DNA of 64,000 bases from Nocardioides speluncae (GTDB lineage Bacteria > Actinomycetota > Actinomycetes > Propionibacteriales > Nocardioidaceae). Within the stretch, counting starts at the first letter, position 1, and every line of letters starts with the position of its first letter. The notes under the pieces were generated by a model that did not search any database, was not told the DNA's origin, and was given only the letters and a program-made list of their open reading frames with translations. The translations under genes and the position numbers were made by a program. Shown here piece by piece: positions 36,231 to 44,167 of the stretch. The stretch is from positions 1 through 64,000 of the forward strand of contig NZ_QEOO01000017.1 of NCBI RefSeq assembly GCF_003121585.1, read 5' to 3'.

Positions 36231-37328
36231 TCATTGGGCACCCTCCGCCCGCGCAGCGCCCGCAGGAATTCCGAGCGCGGACTGCACGACCGCCCGCGAG
36301 CGGTCGTCCTCGTCGCCCATCAGGTGGCCGTAGGTGTCGAGCGTCTCGGTCGCGGACTTGTGGCCGAGCAGCGCCTGGAGGACCTTGATCGACTGGCCAC
36401 CCCGGATCTGCACGCTGGCGTAGTAGTGCCGCAGGTCGTGCGGCGTCGCATCGGTGCCGACAGCCTTAGCGGCCCGGTGCCACGCCGTCCACAGCGTGCT
36501 CGGTCGGAGCGGCGTCCCGATCGCGCTCTGGAAGATCAGCCCCGTCTTGTGGGCCGGGTACGCCGCCAGGTGGGCGGACAGCGCCTCGATCACGACGTCG
36601 GCAACGGGGATCAGCCGATCCGACGCGACCGTCTTCGGCTCGCACCAGGTCGGCACGTCGCCGGATCCCTTGGCGAGCTGGCGGTCGACCCTGACCGTCT
36701 TGCGGAGGAAGTCGACCCGGTCGACCGTGAGCCCGAGCAGCTCGCTACGCCGCATCCCAGTACCGGCACCCACCGTGACCAGCGCGCGGAAGTGCCCGGG
36801 CATCGCGTCGCGCACCGCCACCACCGTCTCGGTGGTGATCGGCACCAGCGCCGACTTCGCCGGCAGCGGCGGCAGCTTCACGCCGGCCGTTGGCGACTCG
36901 ATGATGCGCCGGTCCCCCACGGCGGCCTTGAGCACGATCGAGAGCACGGTGAACCGGCCCTCGACGGTCGACGGCTTGGCCTTGACGGTCCAGGCCTTGA
37001 CGAGCTTCTGCACGTCGGCCTTGCGGATCCGGTCGAGCGGCACGTCGCCGAGCGTCGGGTACAGGTGCAGCCGCAGGATCGACTCGAAGGTCTCCTCGGT
37101 CCGCTCGCGGTGGATCTGCCGGGTGCGCCACTGCTCGGCGTACGTCTTGAACGTCTCCTTGCCGGCGCGCGGGTCGACGTACTGCCCGGTGACCAGCGCC
37201 GCGGTCTGCTCGTCGAGCCACCGCTGCGCGTCGACCTTCCGGTCGAACGTCTTCATCGGCTCCTTGCCGCGGCCGTCCCGGTACCGGGCCCGCCACCGGC
37301 CGTTAGGCCTCTTCTTGATGCTGCTCAT
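36231..37328 (-). CDS. int: Tyrosine recombinase/integrase
   Basis: This 365-residue integrase has an N-terminal arm-binding part (MSSIKKRPNGRWRARYRDGR), a SAM-like core-binding domain (about 60-145) and a catalytic domain with Arg in GAGTGMRRSELLGL, the HDLRH box, His in ALLGHKSATET and the nucleophile in LDTYGHLMG. All catalytic residues are present. It stands next to attL, as expected for site-specific integration into rnpB. Its start overlaps the stop of the excisionase-like gene as ATGA. Confidence 0.95.
   Translation of the reverse strand: MSSIKKRPNGRWRARYRDGRGKEPMKTFDRKVDAQRWLDEQTAALVTGQYVDPRAGKETFKTYAEQWRTRQIHRERTEETFESILRLHLYPTLGDVPLDRIRKADVQKLVKAWTVKAKPSTVEGRFTVLSIVLKAAVGDRRIIESPTAGVKLPPLPAKSALVPITTETVVAVRDAMPGHFRALVTVGAGTGMRRSELLGLTVDRVDFLRKTVRVDRQLAKGSGDVPTWCEPKTVASDRLIPVADVVIEALSAHLAAYPAHKTGLIFQSAIGTPLRPSTLWTAWHRAAKAVGTDATPHDLRHYYASVQIRGGQSIKVLQALLGHKSATETLDTYGHLMGDEDDRSRAVVQSALGIPAGAARAEGAQ
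36246..36273 (+). repeat. 28-bp repeat in int 3' end, left copy
   Basis: This part of the int 3' end matches 44790-44817 at 26 of 28 positions in the same orientation. See the right copy for interpretation. Confidence 0.65.
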
Positions 37329-37612
37329 GCGGACCGCCTCCGCCGGCGCCGTACCGGGACGGCGGGGACCGGGCGCATCGCGGCGAGCAGCTTCGCGACG
37401 TCGGCCTCGGTGAACCGCCAGCCGGCGGTGCCGCCGAGGCGGGCGCCGATGCCGAACTTCCGGGCCCGCTCACTCACCAGCCTGGGCGAGCAGCGCAGCT
37501 CCTTGGCGACCTCGGGCAGCGTCATGTAGGCACGCTGCTCACCGCAGTCGCACCCCGAGCAGCAGCGCGTTACGGCTGCACCCGTAACGTCAGGACCCTT
37601 GATGCTGGCCAT
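37325..37612 (-). CDS. Excisionase-like HTH protein
   Basis: This 95-residue protein has a MerR/AlpA-like HTH (YMTLPEVAKELRCSPRLVSE, then GWRFTEADVAKLLAAMRP) and an Arg-rich tail. A Cys cluster (CCSGCDCG) precedes the HTH and is unusual. The start at 37612 (MASIKGPDV) overlaps the XRE gene by 23 bp; MTLPEV at 37528 is an alternative. Its place between repressor and integrase suggests an excisionase or recombination directionality factor. Confidence 0.72.
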   Translation of the reverse strand: MASIKGPDVTGAAVTRCCSGCDCGEQRAYMTLPEVAKELRCSPRLVSERARKFGIGARLGGTAGWRFTEADVAKLLAAMRPVPAVPVRRRRRRSA

Positions 37613-38102
37613 CGCCGGCGAACCTTTCTCGAGCAGTGTCGACGCGAGCGTTGGCCTCTGCGACGGCGGCCTCGGCCTGGGCCAGCTGCTGCGCGGCCGC
37701 GACCTGGTCGCGCAGCGCAGTCTGCTGCTGGCGCTCAGCTTCCAGCAGATCCCGGTGCTCGTCATTGAGGGGCGCCACGCTGAGGCACATGTCGTCGACC
37801 GTGCGGTCGAAGGTCTGCGCCAGGGCGGCGGCCTCGAACAAGCGCAGCGGTCGGCGCGTTGCGTCGTCCTCGCGCTCCAGCTTGGCCACTGCGCTCTGGC
37901 TTAGCGGAACGTCGCGCGACGCCATCAAGCGCGCCAGGGCGGCTTGTGTCATCCCGCGCGCCTCCCGCTCGAGCCGCAGGTTTCCAGCGAAAAAGCGCTC
38001 GGCCACCAACGGCGCCCAGACGATGCCGTCCTCGAACTCGTGGCCTTTTGGGTATGGCAGCCCGAGGTGGAATCGGGTGCCCGGAGGGAACTTATGCGTC
38101 AT
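37590..38102 (-). CDS. XRE-family repressor with coiled-coil tail
   Basis: This 170-residue protein has a Cro/CI-type HTH (about 40-105; LEREARGMTQAALARLMASR, then PLSQSAVAKLEREDD) and a long Ala/Gln-rich coiled-coil tail (about 115-165; EAERQQQTALRDQVAAAQQL). It is the likely master repressor of the element, divergent from the AlpA-like gene. An inverted repeat overlaps its start codon. An in-frame start at 38138 would run through that repeat. Confidence 0.82.
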   Translation of the reverse strand: MTHKFPPGTRFHLGLPYPKGHEFEDGIVWAPLVAERFFAGNLRLEREARGMTQAALARLMASRDVPLSQSAVAKLEREDDATRRPLRLFEAAALAQTFDRTVDDMCLSVAPLNDEHRDLLEAERQQQTALRDQVAAAQQLAQAEAAVAEANARVDTARERFAGDGQHQGS

Positions 38103-38123
38103 GGGCATAAACATACATGCCCA
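38102..38123. promoter_or_regulatory. Inverted repeat at repressor start (candidate operator)
   Basis: TGGGCAT and ATGCCCA are perfect 7-bp arms separated by 8 bp. The repeat begins at the start codon of the XRE gene, inside the divergent control region of the element. Binding by the XRE protein is inference. Confidence 0.55.
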
Positions 38124-38189
38124 GATTGCACTAGGCAACGCTTTCCACGTGATTCCATCAGAGCATCACGAATCATGCTGGAGGAGCAC

Positions 38190-38369
38190 ATGTCCCCATA
38201 CCTGACCACCGAAGAGGTGGCCGAACTGTTGCGTACGACGCCGGAGACCTGCCGCTACTGGCGCCACATCGGGAAGGGGCCGAAGAGCTTCAAGGTCGGC
38301 CGGCGCGTCCTCTACGACAGCGCCGACGTGCAGGCGTTCATCGATGCCGCGCGGAGTGTTTCGGGGTGA
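38190..38369 (+). CDS. AlpA/excisionase-family HTH protein
   Basis: This 59-residue protein is a single MerR-like HTH: MSPYLTTEEVAELLRTTPET, then CRYWRHIGKGPKSFKVGRRV. The ATG at 38190 has GGAGG five bases upstream. It is the first gene of the rightward operon, opposite the XRE repressor. AlpA-like proteins in satellites activate early genes, a fair guess for its role. Its stop overlaps the next start as GTGA. Confidence 0.85.
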   Translation: MSPYLTTEEVAELLRTTPETCRYWRHIGKGPKSFKVGRRVLYDSADVQAFIDAARSVSG

Positions 38370-38665
38370 CCCCGTGGGAACCGAGCGCGTGGATGCGTGA
38401 GGCGATCGCCCGTCGTGTCCACGAGCTCGACGACGCCGCGGCGGTTGCCGACGTCGTCGTGATGACGCTGTCCGGCGAGGACTGGCGCGAGCTCGCCGAG
38501 GGCACGCCCGAGGACCGCACCTGTGACCGGTGCCGGGTGTACGTGCCGCCGGGCCGGCTGCTGTGGCTCGGCGCCCTGCCGATGCTGCGCCCCGGAGACG
38601 GCAAGAGGGCGGCGTTGGTGTTCGCGCCGCGCTCGTCGTGCAAGGCCGCAGAGGTGCTCCCATGA
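38366..38665 (+). CDS. CxxC-containing protein of unknown function (99 aa)
   Basis: This protein has a helical N-terminus (MREAIARRVHELDDAAAVAD), a CxxC pair in RTCDRCRVYVPPGRLLWLG and a basic end. The CxxC may be a zinc knuckle together with a later Cys. Both ends overlap neighbours by 4 bp, so it is translated as part of the AlpA-PrimPol operon. A role in replication is suggested only by position. Confidence 0.7.
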   Translation: MTPWEPSAWMREAIARRVHELDDAAAVADVVVMTLSGEDWRELAEGTPEDRTCDRCRVYVPPGRLLWLGALPMLRPGDGKRAALVFAPRSSCKAAEVLP

Positions 38666-41064
38666 CGCCGCTGAAACACGCCGAGGTGCTCGCCGCGACC
38701 TTCGGCTGGCACGTGTTCCCACTCCCGGAGCGCAGCAAGGCCGCCGCCGTCAAGTGGAAGGAAGTCGCCACGGCCGACCCACAGGCCATAGCCGGCTGGC
38801 TGAACGGAGGCCCGCTCAACTACGGCATCGCCTGTGGACCTTCGGGCCTGGTCGTCGTCGACGAGGACGAAACCGGCGCTACGTCCCAGCTCGCCAGGGC
38901 GCACGGCTTCGACGAGCTGCCGCAGACCTTCACCGTGACCACGGCCAAGGGGCGACACCTGTACTACGCCGCCAGCGGGGTGCCGATCGCCAACAGCGTG
39001 CGCCGATGGCCCGGAGTCGACGTCCGAGCGGTCGGCGGCTACGTCGTCGGACCGGGGTCGGTGCACGAGTCGGGCGCCGTCTACACGGTCACCGACGCCC
39101 GGCCGGCGCAGCCCCTCCCCGGCTGGCTGGCGGCCGCGCTCAACGGCGGGAACGTGATCCCGTCGACGGCCGCGGCATTCATGTCGGGGGCGCTCGATCC
39201 GCCGGCGCGCGAGCCTGTCGACGCTGCCGGAATGGTCCGCGACGGCGTTGAGCCCGGGCAGCAGGACGACCAGCTGGCCCGCCTGGCCATGAGCCTGCGG
39301 GCCCGCGGCCACGACCGCGAGACCGCTGCCGCGATCTGGTGGTCAGTGGTCGAGCGCTCCGAGGTCGACCCCGCCCGCCCATGGACCGAGGGCGACTTCG
39401 ACCGGCACTGGTCGGGAGCGGACCGAAAGGTGACCGCCTCCGAGACGCAGACGAGCGTCGTAGCGCCACAGAACGGGGCCCAGGAGGGAACGCCGGCGAG
39501 TGGTGCACCCATGCTGCCCCCGCCGACCGCACCGCTCGCCGTCGCCCGCGTCGTCGCCGAGGACTACCGGCACGGTGACCGGCTGATGCTCTTGCGTTGG
39601 CGTGACAGCTGGATGCTGTGGCGCACGGCACACTGGGCAGAGCTCGAGCACGCCGCGATCTCCGCGCAGCTGTACCGGCTGACCGAGCATGCCGTGTACC
39701 TCAAGGACGGCAAGCCCACACCGTGGGCGATGAACCGCCGCAAGCTCGGCGACGTGCTCGACGCGCTCGGAGCAGTCACCCTGCTACCGGCCGAGCACGA
39801 CGCCCCCACCTGGCTGGACGGCACCGAGCACGGCGTCCTGGTCGCCTGCGCCAACGGCCTCCTCGACGTCGGCACCCGCCAGCTGTACCCCCACGATCCG
39901 ACGTACTTCAACGTGGTGTCGGTGCCGTTCGCCTATGACGCCGCCGCGCCCGCGCCAGCCGCTTGGCTGGCCTTCCTGGCGCAGCTGTGGCCCGATGATC
40001 CCGACGCGATCGCCGCGCTGCAGGAGTGGTTCGGCTACGTGTTGTCGGGACGGACGCACCTGCAGAAGATCTTAATGATCGTCGGCCCGAAGCGGTCCGG
40101 TAAGGGCACCATCGCCCGAGTGCTCCAGGGGCTGGTCGGGCGCGGCAACCACATCGGCCCGACCATGGCGAGCCTGTCGACCAACTTCGGCCTGGAGTCG
40201 TGGCTCGGCAAGCCGCTCGCGGTGATCTCGGACGCACGGCTCGGCAGCCGGCACGACCCACACGTCGTCGTCGAGCGGCTGCTGTCGATCTCCGGGGAAG
40301 ACGCGCTCACCGTCGACCGGAAGCACCGGCAGGGCTGGACCGGGCGGCTGCCGACCCGGGTGATGGTGCTGTCCAACGAGCTGCCCAGGTTCTCCGACGC
40401 GTCCGGTGCGATCGCCACCAGGTTCGTAGTGCTCACCCAGACCGTGTCATGGCTGGGCCGCGAGGACACCGACCTGGAAGCCAAGCTTGTTGCCGAGCTG
40501 CCGGGCATCCTCAACTGGGCGCTCGACGGGCTCGCTCGGCTCACCGATCGCGGCCGGCTCACTGAGCCCGCGTCGTCGACGGACTCGGTCATCGCGATGG
40601 GCGACAGTGCCTCGCCGATGTCGGCGTTCGTTCGCGACGAGTGCACCGTCGGCGCCGGGCTCGAGGTGACACCGGAGCAGTTCTTCGCGGCGTGGCGTGG
40701 ATGGTGTCTGCGCAACGGCCGCGACCACCACGGCACGCTCCAGACCGCGGTCCGCGATCTCCACGCCGTCGTGCCAGCCATTCGGACCGTGCGGCCACGC
40801 CATGTCGACGGTTCCAGACCGCGGATCCTCCGCGGCATCATGCTTGGTCCGCGATGGTCCGCGGTACCAAGCATTGCGGGTTACAACACAGATGAATCAC
40901 AGGGGCAGACCCTAGGTATAGGTGGCAATGGGGTGGACCGCGGACCATCGCGGACCACGCTTGCAGCGGGGAGCCCCGCACCGGCGTACTGCCGCGGCGT
41001 GCCGTGCCGCCGGCTTGGCCATCCGGCCTGCTCCGTGGGATGCCTCGACGGGCACGCGCAATGA
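38662..41064 (+). CDS. PrimPol and SF3/D5-type helicase fusion (replication protein)
   Basis: This 800-residue protein has an N-terminal bifunctional primase-polymerase domain (about 1-180; acidic residues in SGLVVVDEDETGATSQLA, His in TAKGRHLYYA) and a C-terminal D5/SF3 helicase (about 310-690) with Walker A GPKRSGKGTIARVLQG, Walker B-like AVISDARLG and sensor VMVLSNELPRF. It probably primes and unwinds the excised element at its own origin. The last 90 residues are low in family features and are encoded by the iteron region. The start at 38662 overlaps the previous stop as ATGA. Confidence 0.92.
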   Translation: MTPLKHAEVLAATFGWHVFPLPERSKAAAVKWKEVATADPQAIAGWLNGGPLNYGIACGPSGLVVVDEDETGATSQLARAHGFDELPQTFTVTTAKGRHLYYAASGVPIANSVRRWPGVDVRAVGGYVVGPGSVHESGAVYTVTDARPAQPLPGWLAAALNGGNVIPSTAAAFMSGALDPPAREPVDAAGMVRDGVEPGQQDDQLARLAMSLRARGHDRETAAAIWWSVVERSEVDPARPWTEGDFDRHWSGADRKVTASETQTSVVAPQNGAQEGTPASGAPMLPPPTAPLAVARVVAEDYRHGDRLMLLRWRDSWMLWRTAHWAELEHAAISAQLYRLTEHAVYLKDGKPTPWAMNRRKLGDVLDALGAVTLLPAEHDAPTWLDGTEHGVLVACANGLLDVGTRQLYPHDPTYFNVVSVPFAYDAAAPAPAAWLAFLAQLWPDDPDAIAALQEWFGYVLSGRTHLQKILMIVGPKRSGKGTIARVLQGLVGRGNHIGPTMASLSTNFGLESWLGKPLAVISDARLGSRHDPHVVVERLLSISGEDALTVDRKHRQGWTGRLPTRVMVLSNELPRFSDASGAIATRFVVLTQTVSWLGREDTDLEAKLVAELPGILNWALDGLARLTDRGRLTEPASSTDSVIAMGDSASPMSAFVRDECTVGAGLEVTPEQFFAAWRGWCLRNGRDHHGTLQTAVRDLHAVVPAIRTVRPRHVDGSRPRILRGIMLGPRWSAVPSIAGYNTDESQGQTLGIGGNGVDRGPSRTTLAAGSPAPAYCRGVPCRRLGHPACSVGCLDGHAQ
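40846..40956. other. Candidate replication origin of the element
   Basis: GGTCCGCGATGGTCCGCGGT lies at 40846-40865 and its exact inverse at 40937-40956. Each is a pair of GGTCCGCG units, giving four iteron-like units. The 71 bp between them are about 46 percent AT by my count, much richer than the surrounding DNA. Iterons on both sides of an AT-rich stretch next to the helicase gene match the origin layout of staphylococcal pathogenicity islands. Confidence 0.6.
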
Positions 41065-41122
41065 CCCGGCCGCACCCCGCCAGACCCCGAGCTGGCGAGC
41101 CCTCGGCATCCGGCCGTCGCGT

Positions 41123-41140
41123 CACTGTGACGTCACAGTG
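41123..41140. repeat. 18-bp perfect palindrome touching the left 76-bp repeat
   Basis: CACTGTGACGTCACAGTG is its own inverse. It ends exactly where the 76-bp inverted repeat begins and lies 58 bp after the helicase stop. Confidence 0.8.
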
Positions 41141-41216
41141 GCCGGGTGGGGGAAGTCCTGACCCATGGGTCAGCGCAAGTCGATCCCCCGCGATCGCGAC
41201 CCGACCCCCGGGTGCG
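41141..41216 (+). repeat. 76-bp inverted repeat, left copy
   Basis: All 76 bases are the exact reverse complement of 43691-43766. It begins GCCGGGTGGGGGAAGTCCTG and contains ACCCATGGGT and TCGCGATCGCG-like palindromic pieces. It lies between the helicase and HNH genes. Confidence 0.95.
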
Positions 41217-41232
41217 CCGAGAGGAGTCACCG

Positions 41233-41490
41233 ATGGCCAGTACCACCGAGCGTGGCTACGGCAACGAGCACCAGAAGATGCGCGCGCAGATCAAGCGCGA
41301 CGTGGTCGACCCCGGCCTCGGCTACTGCTGGCGGTGCGGCAGATGGATCGACCCGGCCAAGCCGTGGGACCTCGGCCACGATGATCACGACCGCAGCACC
41401 TACCGAGGGCCCGAGTGCAGGCCGTGCAACCGCGGAACCCGGAGACGCGACCGGCAGGAACGCCGGCCCCCGCGGCGCTGGGTGCTGTAG
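41233..41490 (+). CDS. HNH endonuclease
   Basis: This 85-residue protein has the small phage-type HNH fold: zinc ligands CWRCG and ECRPCN, and the catalytic His region WDLGHDDHDRSTYRG. The ATG at 41233 follows GAGAGGAGTC; an upstream in-frame start would lie within the 76-bp repeat. HNH proteins next to capsid or terminase genes often assist packaging of phage DNA, which is a possible role. It is the first gene inside the inverted repeats. Confidence 0.88.
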   Translation: MASTTERGYGNEHQKMRAQIKRDVVDPGLGYCWRCGRWIDPAKPWDLGHDDHDRSTYRGPECRPCNRGTRRRDRQERRPPRRWVL

Positions 41491-41669
41491 GCCGCCTGGC
41501 GATCGCGCAATGCACCCGGGGTACGTCGGCGATCGAGGCGATCACACCGGTCTGACCCACCGGTCAAGCCGGCTCTCTCCCTGCCAGCTGAACGTTCGCT
41601 CGTCCCGGGACACCACGCCTGTTAGCCCGGATAGCCGGCCTTTAGCCGGAACAACGAAAGGAACCGACC

Positions 41670-41897
41670 ATGACGACCCCACCCGACCTCGCCGCGCTGG
41701 CGTGCGAGGACTGCCCGGCCGAGGTGCACACCGAAGCCGGCGCCGGTCTCTTCGGGCCCGTGCGGATCGTGACCGTCGTGCACGACGACACCTGTCCGTG
41801 GCTGACCCGAGTGGCGCCCGAGGGCGCGACCCACGTGTCGGCCGAGGGGATCCTGATGCACGTGTTCCGCGACGTCGCATCGCAGGAATCGCCTTGA
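41670..41897 (+). CDS. Small protein of unknown function (75 aa)
   Basis: The protein (MTTPPDLAALACEDCPAEVH) has a Cys-x2-Cys pair, a further Cys in HDDTCPWL and a short beta-rich body. The ribosome site AACGAAAGGAACC is good. It lies between HNH and capsid genes. It may be a zinc-binding accessory protein; no family recognised. Confidence 0.65.
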   Translation: MTTPPDLAALACEDCPAEVHTEAGAGLFGPVRIVTVVHDDTCPWLTRVAPEGATHVSAEGILMHVFRDVASQESP

Positions 41898-42081
41898 TGT
41901 CGAGTACCGTTGTGGTGTCGGTCGGTGGCCCGGATGGGCTGGCCGGCACCAACTGCACACAGCCTGAGTGTGGCAGCCCCTGGGTGGGGACGCCGCGGTC
42001 CAGCGGGACACGCCTCGGCAGGACGCAGCGGAGCGGCACGCGCTCCGCTTCCCTCTCGACGTGTCCGAGGAGGACCACGCC

Positions 42082-43530
42082 ATGAAGACCGCTCCCATCC
42101 ACCAGATGAGCTACGACCAGCTCGCCGCGCGCTCGACCGAGATCGCCGACGAGCTCCAGGCCCTCAGCGGCCACGACAACCTCACCACCGCACAAGAGAC
42201 CCGCATGGCGGAGCTGATCACGGAGTCCCGGCACCTCGACCTGCGCAGCCTCCAGCTCAATGTCGAGGACGGCCACGTTGAGGGCGGCGCGGTCGGCACT
42301 CGCGGCCTCCCCGGGCACGATGACCCCGGGTTCCACCCGGCCAACACGGGTGTGTCTCGGGACATGTTCGGCAACGTGACCGCAACCCGCGACCAGGCGG
42401 CCCGCACCATCGACACCGCGCACGGCTCCGGCCTTATCGCCGACCACGCCGCCGAGCGCGCGACGCGGCTCATCGACCAGGGCATGCCGCGCGATCGCTC
42501 GCTGGCGGCTCGCTGGGCCGTCGCGGCCGGCGACCCGGCGTACCTGACCGCCTTCGCCAAGCTGGTGGCCGACCCGGTGCGCGGACACCTGCTGTTCGAG
42601 GGCCGCGAGCTCGAGGCCTACCAGGCGGTCGCCCAGGTCCAGTCCGAGCTGCGCGCGATGTCGCTCACCGATGGCGCCGGCGGCTTCATGGTGCCGTTCA
42701 CGCTCGACCCCGCGATCAACATCACCTCGGCCGGCTCGACCAACCCGCTGCGCCGGATCGCCCGGATCGAGCAGACGCTGGGTGACCAGTGGTCCGGCAT
42801 CACAAGTGCCGGGGTGGTCGCCGAGTGGAAGGCCGAAGCTGCCCAGGCCGCGGACGCCTCCCCGACGCTGGCCAACCCGAGCGTGCCGGTCTTCCTCGGC
42901 GATGCGTACGTTCCGTTCTCCTTCGAGGTCGGCATGGACGGGGCGAGCTTCATGATCGAGCTGCAGACGCTCCTGGTCGACGCGCTCGACCAGCTGCAGG
43001 CGACCGCGTACACGACCGGTCCCGGCACCACGGCGCCCAAGGGGTTCGTCACCGGCCTGGCAGGTACCGCGTCGGAGGTCAACGCCGCGGCCGACGACAC
43101 GTTCGCCAGGGCTGACGTGTACGCCCTGCAGAACGCGCTGCCGGCACGGTTCTCGCCGAACGCGTCGTGGCAGGCGGCGCTGCCGATCATCAACCTGATG
43201 TCCCAGTTCGAGACAACGGCCGGCGCGCGGCTGTTCCCCGAGATCTCCGAGGGCCGGCTGCTGAACCGGCCGCTGCACGAGAACTCGAACATGGACAGCA
43301 CCATTACGACGTCGGGAGCGGTGTCCAACTTCGTGCTGGCGTACGGCGACTGGCGCCAGGCCTTCGTCATCGTCGACCGGATCGGCGCGCAGCTGGAGCT
43401 GATCCAGAACGTCGTCGGTGCCAACGGGCGGCCGACCGGCCAGCGTGGCGCGTTCCTGTGGGCGCGCACCGGTTCCGACGTCCTGGTGACCAACGCCGCC
43501 CGGCTGCTCGACGTGGCCAGCGCGGCCTAG
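42082..43530 (+). CDS. HK97-fold phage major capsid protein
   Basis: This 482-residue protein has an N-terminal helical part (about 1-190; SYDQLAARSTEIADELQALS, like the HK97 delta/scaffold region) followed by the capsid fold: GGFMVPFTLDPAINITSAGS, then ADASPTLANPSVPVFLGDAY with the E-loop region, FEVGMDGASFMIELQTLLVD, TTAPKGFVTGLAG, and a C-terminal VRTGSDV-like WARTGSDVLVTNAARLLDVA. It is longer than HK97 gp5 (385 residues). The ATG at 42082 follows GAGGAGGA. No protease, portal or terminase gene is near it, so self-assembly around satellite DNA would need helper functions. Confidence 0.92.
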   Translation: MKTAPIHQMSYDQLAARSTEIADELQALSGHDNLTTAQETRMAELITESRHLDLRSLQLNVEDGHVEGGAVGTRGLPGHDDPGFHPANTGVSRDMFGNVTATRDQAARTIDTAHGSGLIADHAAERATRLIDQGMPRDRSLAARWAVAAGDPAYLTAFAKLVADPVRGHLLFEGRELEAYQAVAQVQSELRAMSLTDGAGGFMVPFTLDPAINITSAGSTNPLRRIARIEQTLGDQWSGITSAGVVAEWKAEAAQAADASPTLANPSVPVFLGDAYVPFSFEVGMDGASFMIELQTLLVDALDQLQATAYTTGPGTTAPKGFVTGLAGTASEVNAAADDTFARADVYALQNALPARFSPNASWQAALPIINLMSQFETTAGARLFPEISEGRLLNRPLHENSNMDSTITTSGAVSNFVLAYGDWRQAFVIVDRIGAQLELIQNVVGANGRPTGQRGAFLWARTGSDVLVTNAARLLDVASAA

Positions 43531-43636
43531 CCGATCGCGGCGTCAACCTCACCCCAGCGGCTCGCGGTCTGCTGGGGACGGATGGCGGGCGAGCGGTGCC
43601 CCCTCTCCTTTCGGCCGTGTAGACCCCGCCAGCGCC

Positions 43637-43684
43637 ACAGCAGGGCCCGTCCCGGGTCAGTTGTCCCGGGACGGGCCCTGCTGT
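43637..43684. terminator. Strong hairpin after the capsid gene
   Basis: A 20-bp perfect stem (43637-43656 with 43665-43684; arm ACAGCAGGGCCCGTCCCGGG) and an 8-base loop stand between the capsid gene and the right 76-bp repeat. It is likely an intrinsic terminator acting in both directions. Confidence 0.8.
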
Positions 43685-43690
43685 TGTCGA

Positions 43691-43766
43691 CGCACCCGGG
43701 GGTCGGGTCGCGATCGCGGGGGATCGACTTGCGCTGACCCATGGGTCAGGACTTCCCCCACCCGGC
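43691..43766 (-). repeat. 76-bp inverted repeat, right copy
   Basis: Exact inverse of 41141-41216, 76 of 76 bases. It closes the block that holds the HNH, small-protein and capsid genes. Confidence 0.95.
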
Positions 43767-43774
43767 TCCGAGCT

Positions 43775-43798
43775 CGTTACGTAACGCGTTACGTAACG
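43775..43798. repeat. 24-bp perfect palindrome outside the right 76-bp repeat
   Basis: It is built of CGTTACGTAACG followed by its own copy CGTTACGTAACG, so two 12-bp palindromes make a larger one. It lies 8 bp outside the right repeat, mirroring the 18-bp palindrome outside the left one, but the sequences differ. Confidence 0.8.
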
Positions 43799-43804
43799 GG
43801 CGCC

Positions 43805-43921
43805 TCAGCGCTCGCGCCACCGCTCGACCAGGACCACGATCGCCACGCCGGCGATCGCCGCCAGCGCGGCACCGATGACGACGGCGATCACCGCGACCCC
43901 GACCCACTCCCAGGTGCTCAC
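43805..43921 (-). CDS. Candidate single-pass membrane microprotein (38 aa)
   Basis: A GTG-started frame encodes MSTWEWVGVAVIAVVIGAAL, more hydrophobic residues and a basic end VERWRER. It has one membrane helix and resembles small phage-encoded membrane proteins such as holin-like peptides, but this is weak. No convincing ribosome site is seen. Confidence 0.4.
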   Translation of the reverse strand: MSTWEWVGVAVIAVVIGAALAAIAGVAIVVLVERWRER

Positions 43922-43942
43922 CGCAGCCACGTTACGCAGCAA

Positions 43943-43967
43943 CGCCCCCGGGTGGCTCCCGGGGGCG
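43943..43967. terminator. Hairpin after the leftward DUF6907 operon
   Basis: CGCCCCCGGG and CCCGGGGGCG form a 10-bp stem with a TGGCT loop. It lies 18 bp beyond the stop of the last gene in the leftward operon. Confidence 0.65.
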
Positions 43968-43984
43968 CTGACTTCGAGCGGGGG

Positions 43985-44167
43985 TTAGACCAGGTGCAGG
44001 TGCCGCCCTCCCTCGCGGCGCCGGCCCGGGCCGCGTGCGCCCTGTTGTGGGCGTCGCGCGCCGTCGCGCTGGCCGGCCTCGTACGCGGCTCGGATCAACC
44101 GCTCGAACCGGCTTCTCCTGATGATCTTGACCGGGAGGCTGCCCAAGCCGATCTCTAGCCGCCTCAT
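43985..44167 (-). CDS. Small basic protein of unknown function (60 aa)
   Basis: The protein (MRRLEIGLGSLPVKIIRRSR) becomes very Arg/Gln-rich (RRPQQGARGPGRRREGGRHL). The ATG at 44167 overlaps the stop of the preceding gene as ATGA. It is the last gene of a three-gene leftward operon. A nucleic-acid-binding role is plausible from charge only. Confidence 0.6.
   Translation of the reverse strand: MRRLEIGLGSLPVKIIRRSRFERLIRAAYEAGQRDGARRPQQGARGPGRRREGGRHLHLV

Noticed and set aside
40801..40960. Short CRISPR-like array of GGTCCGCG repeats
   Set aside because: Units are 8-10 bp and occur in both orientations without regular spacers, so an iteron-type origin fits better.
41146..41232. Longer start for the HNH protein inside the 76-bp repeat
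   Set aside because: The extra residues are low in family likeness and the repeat would then be coding in one copy only; the ATG at 41233 has a good ribosome site.
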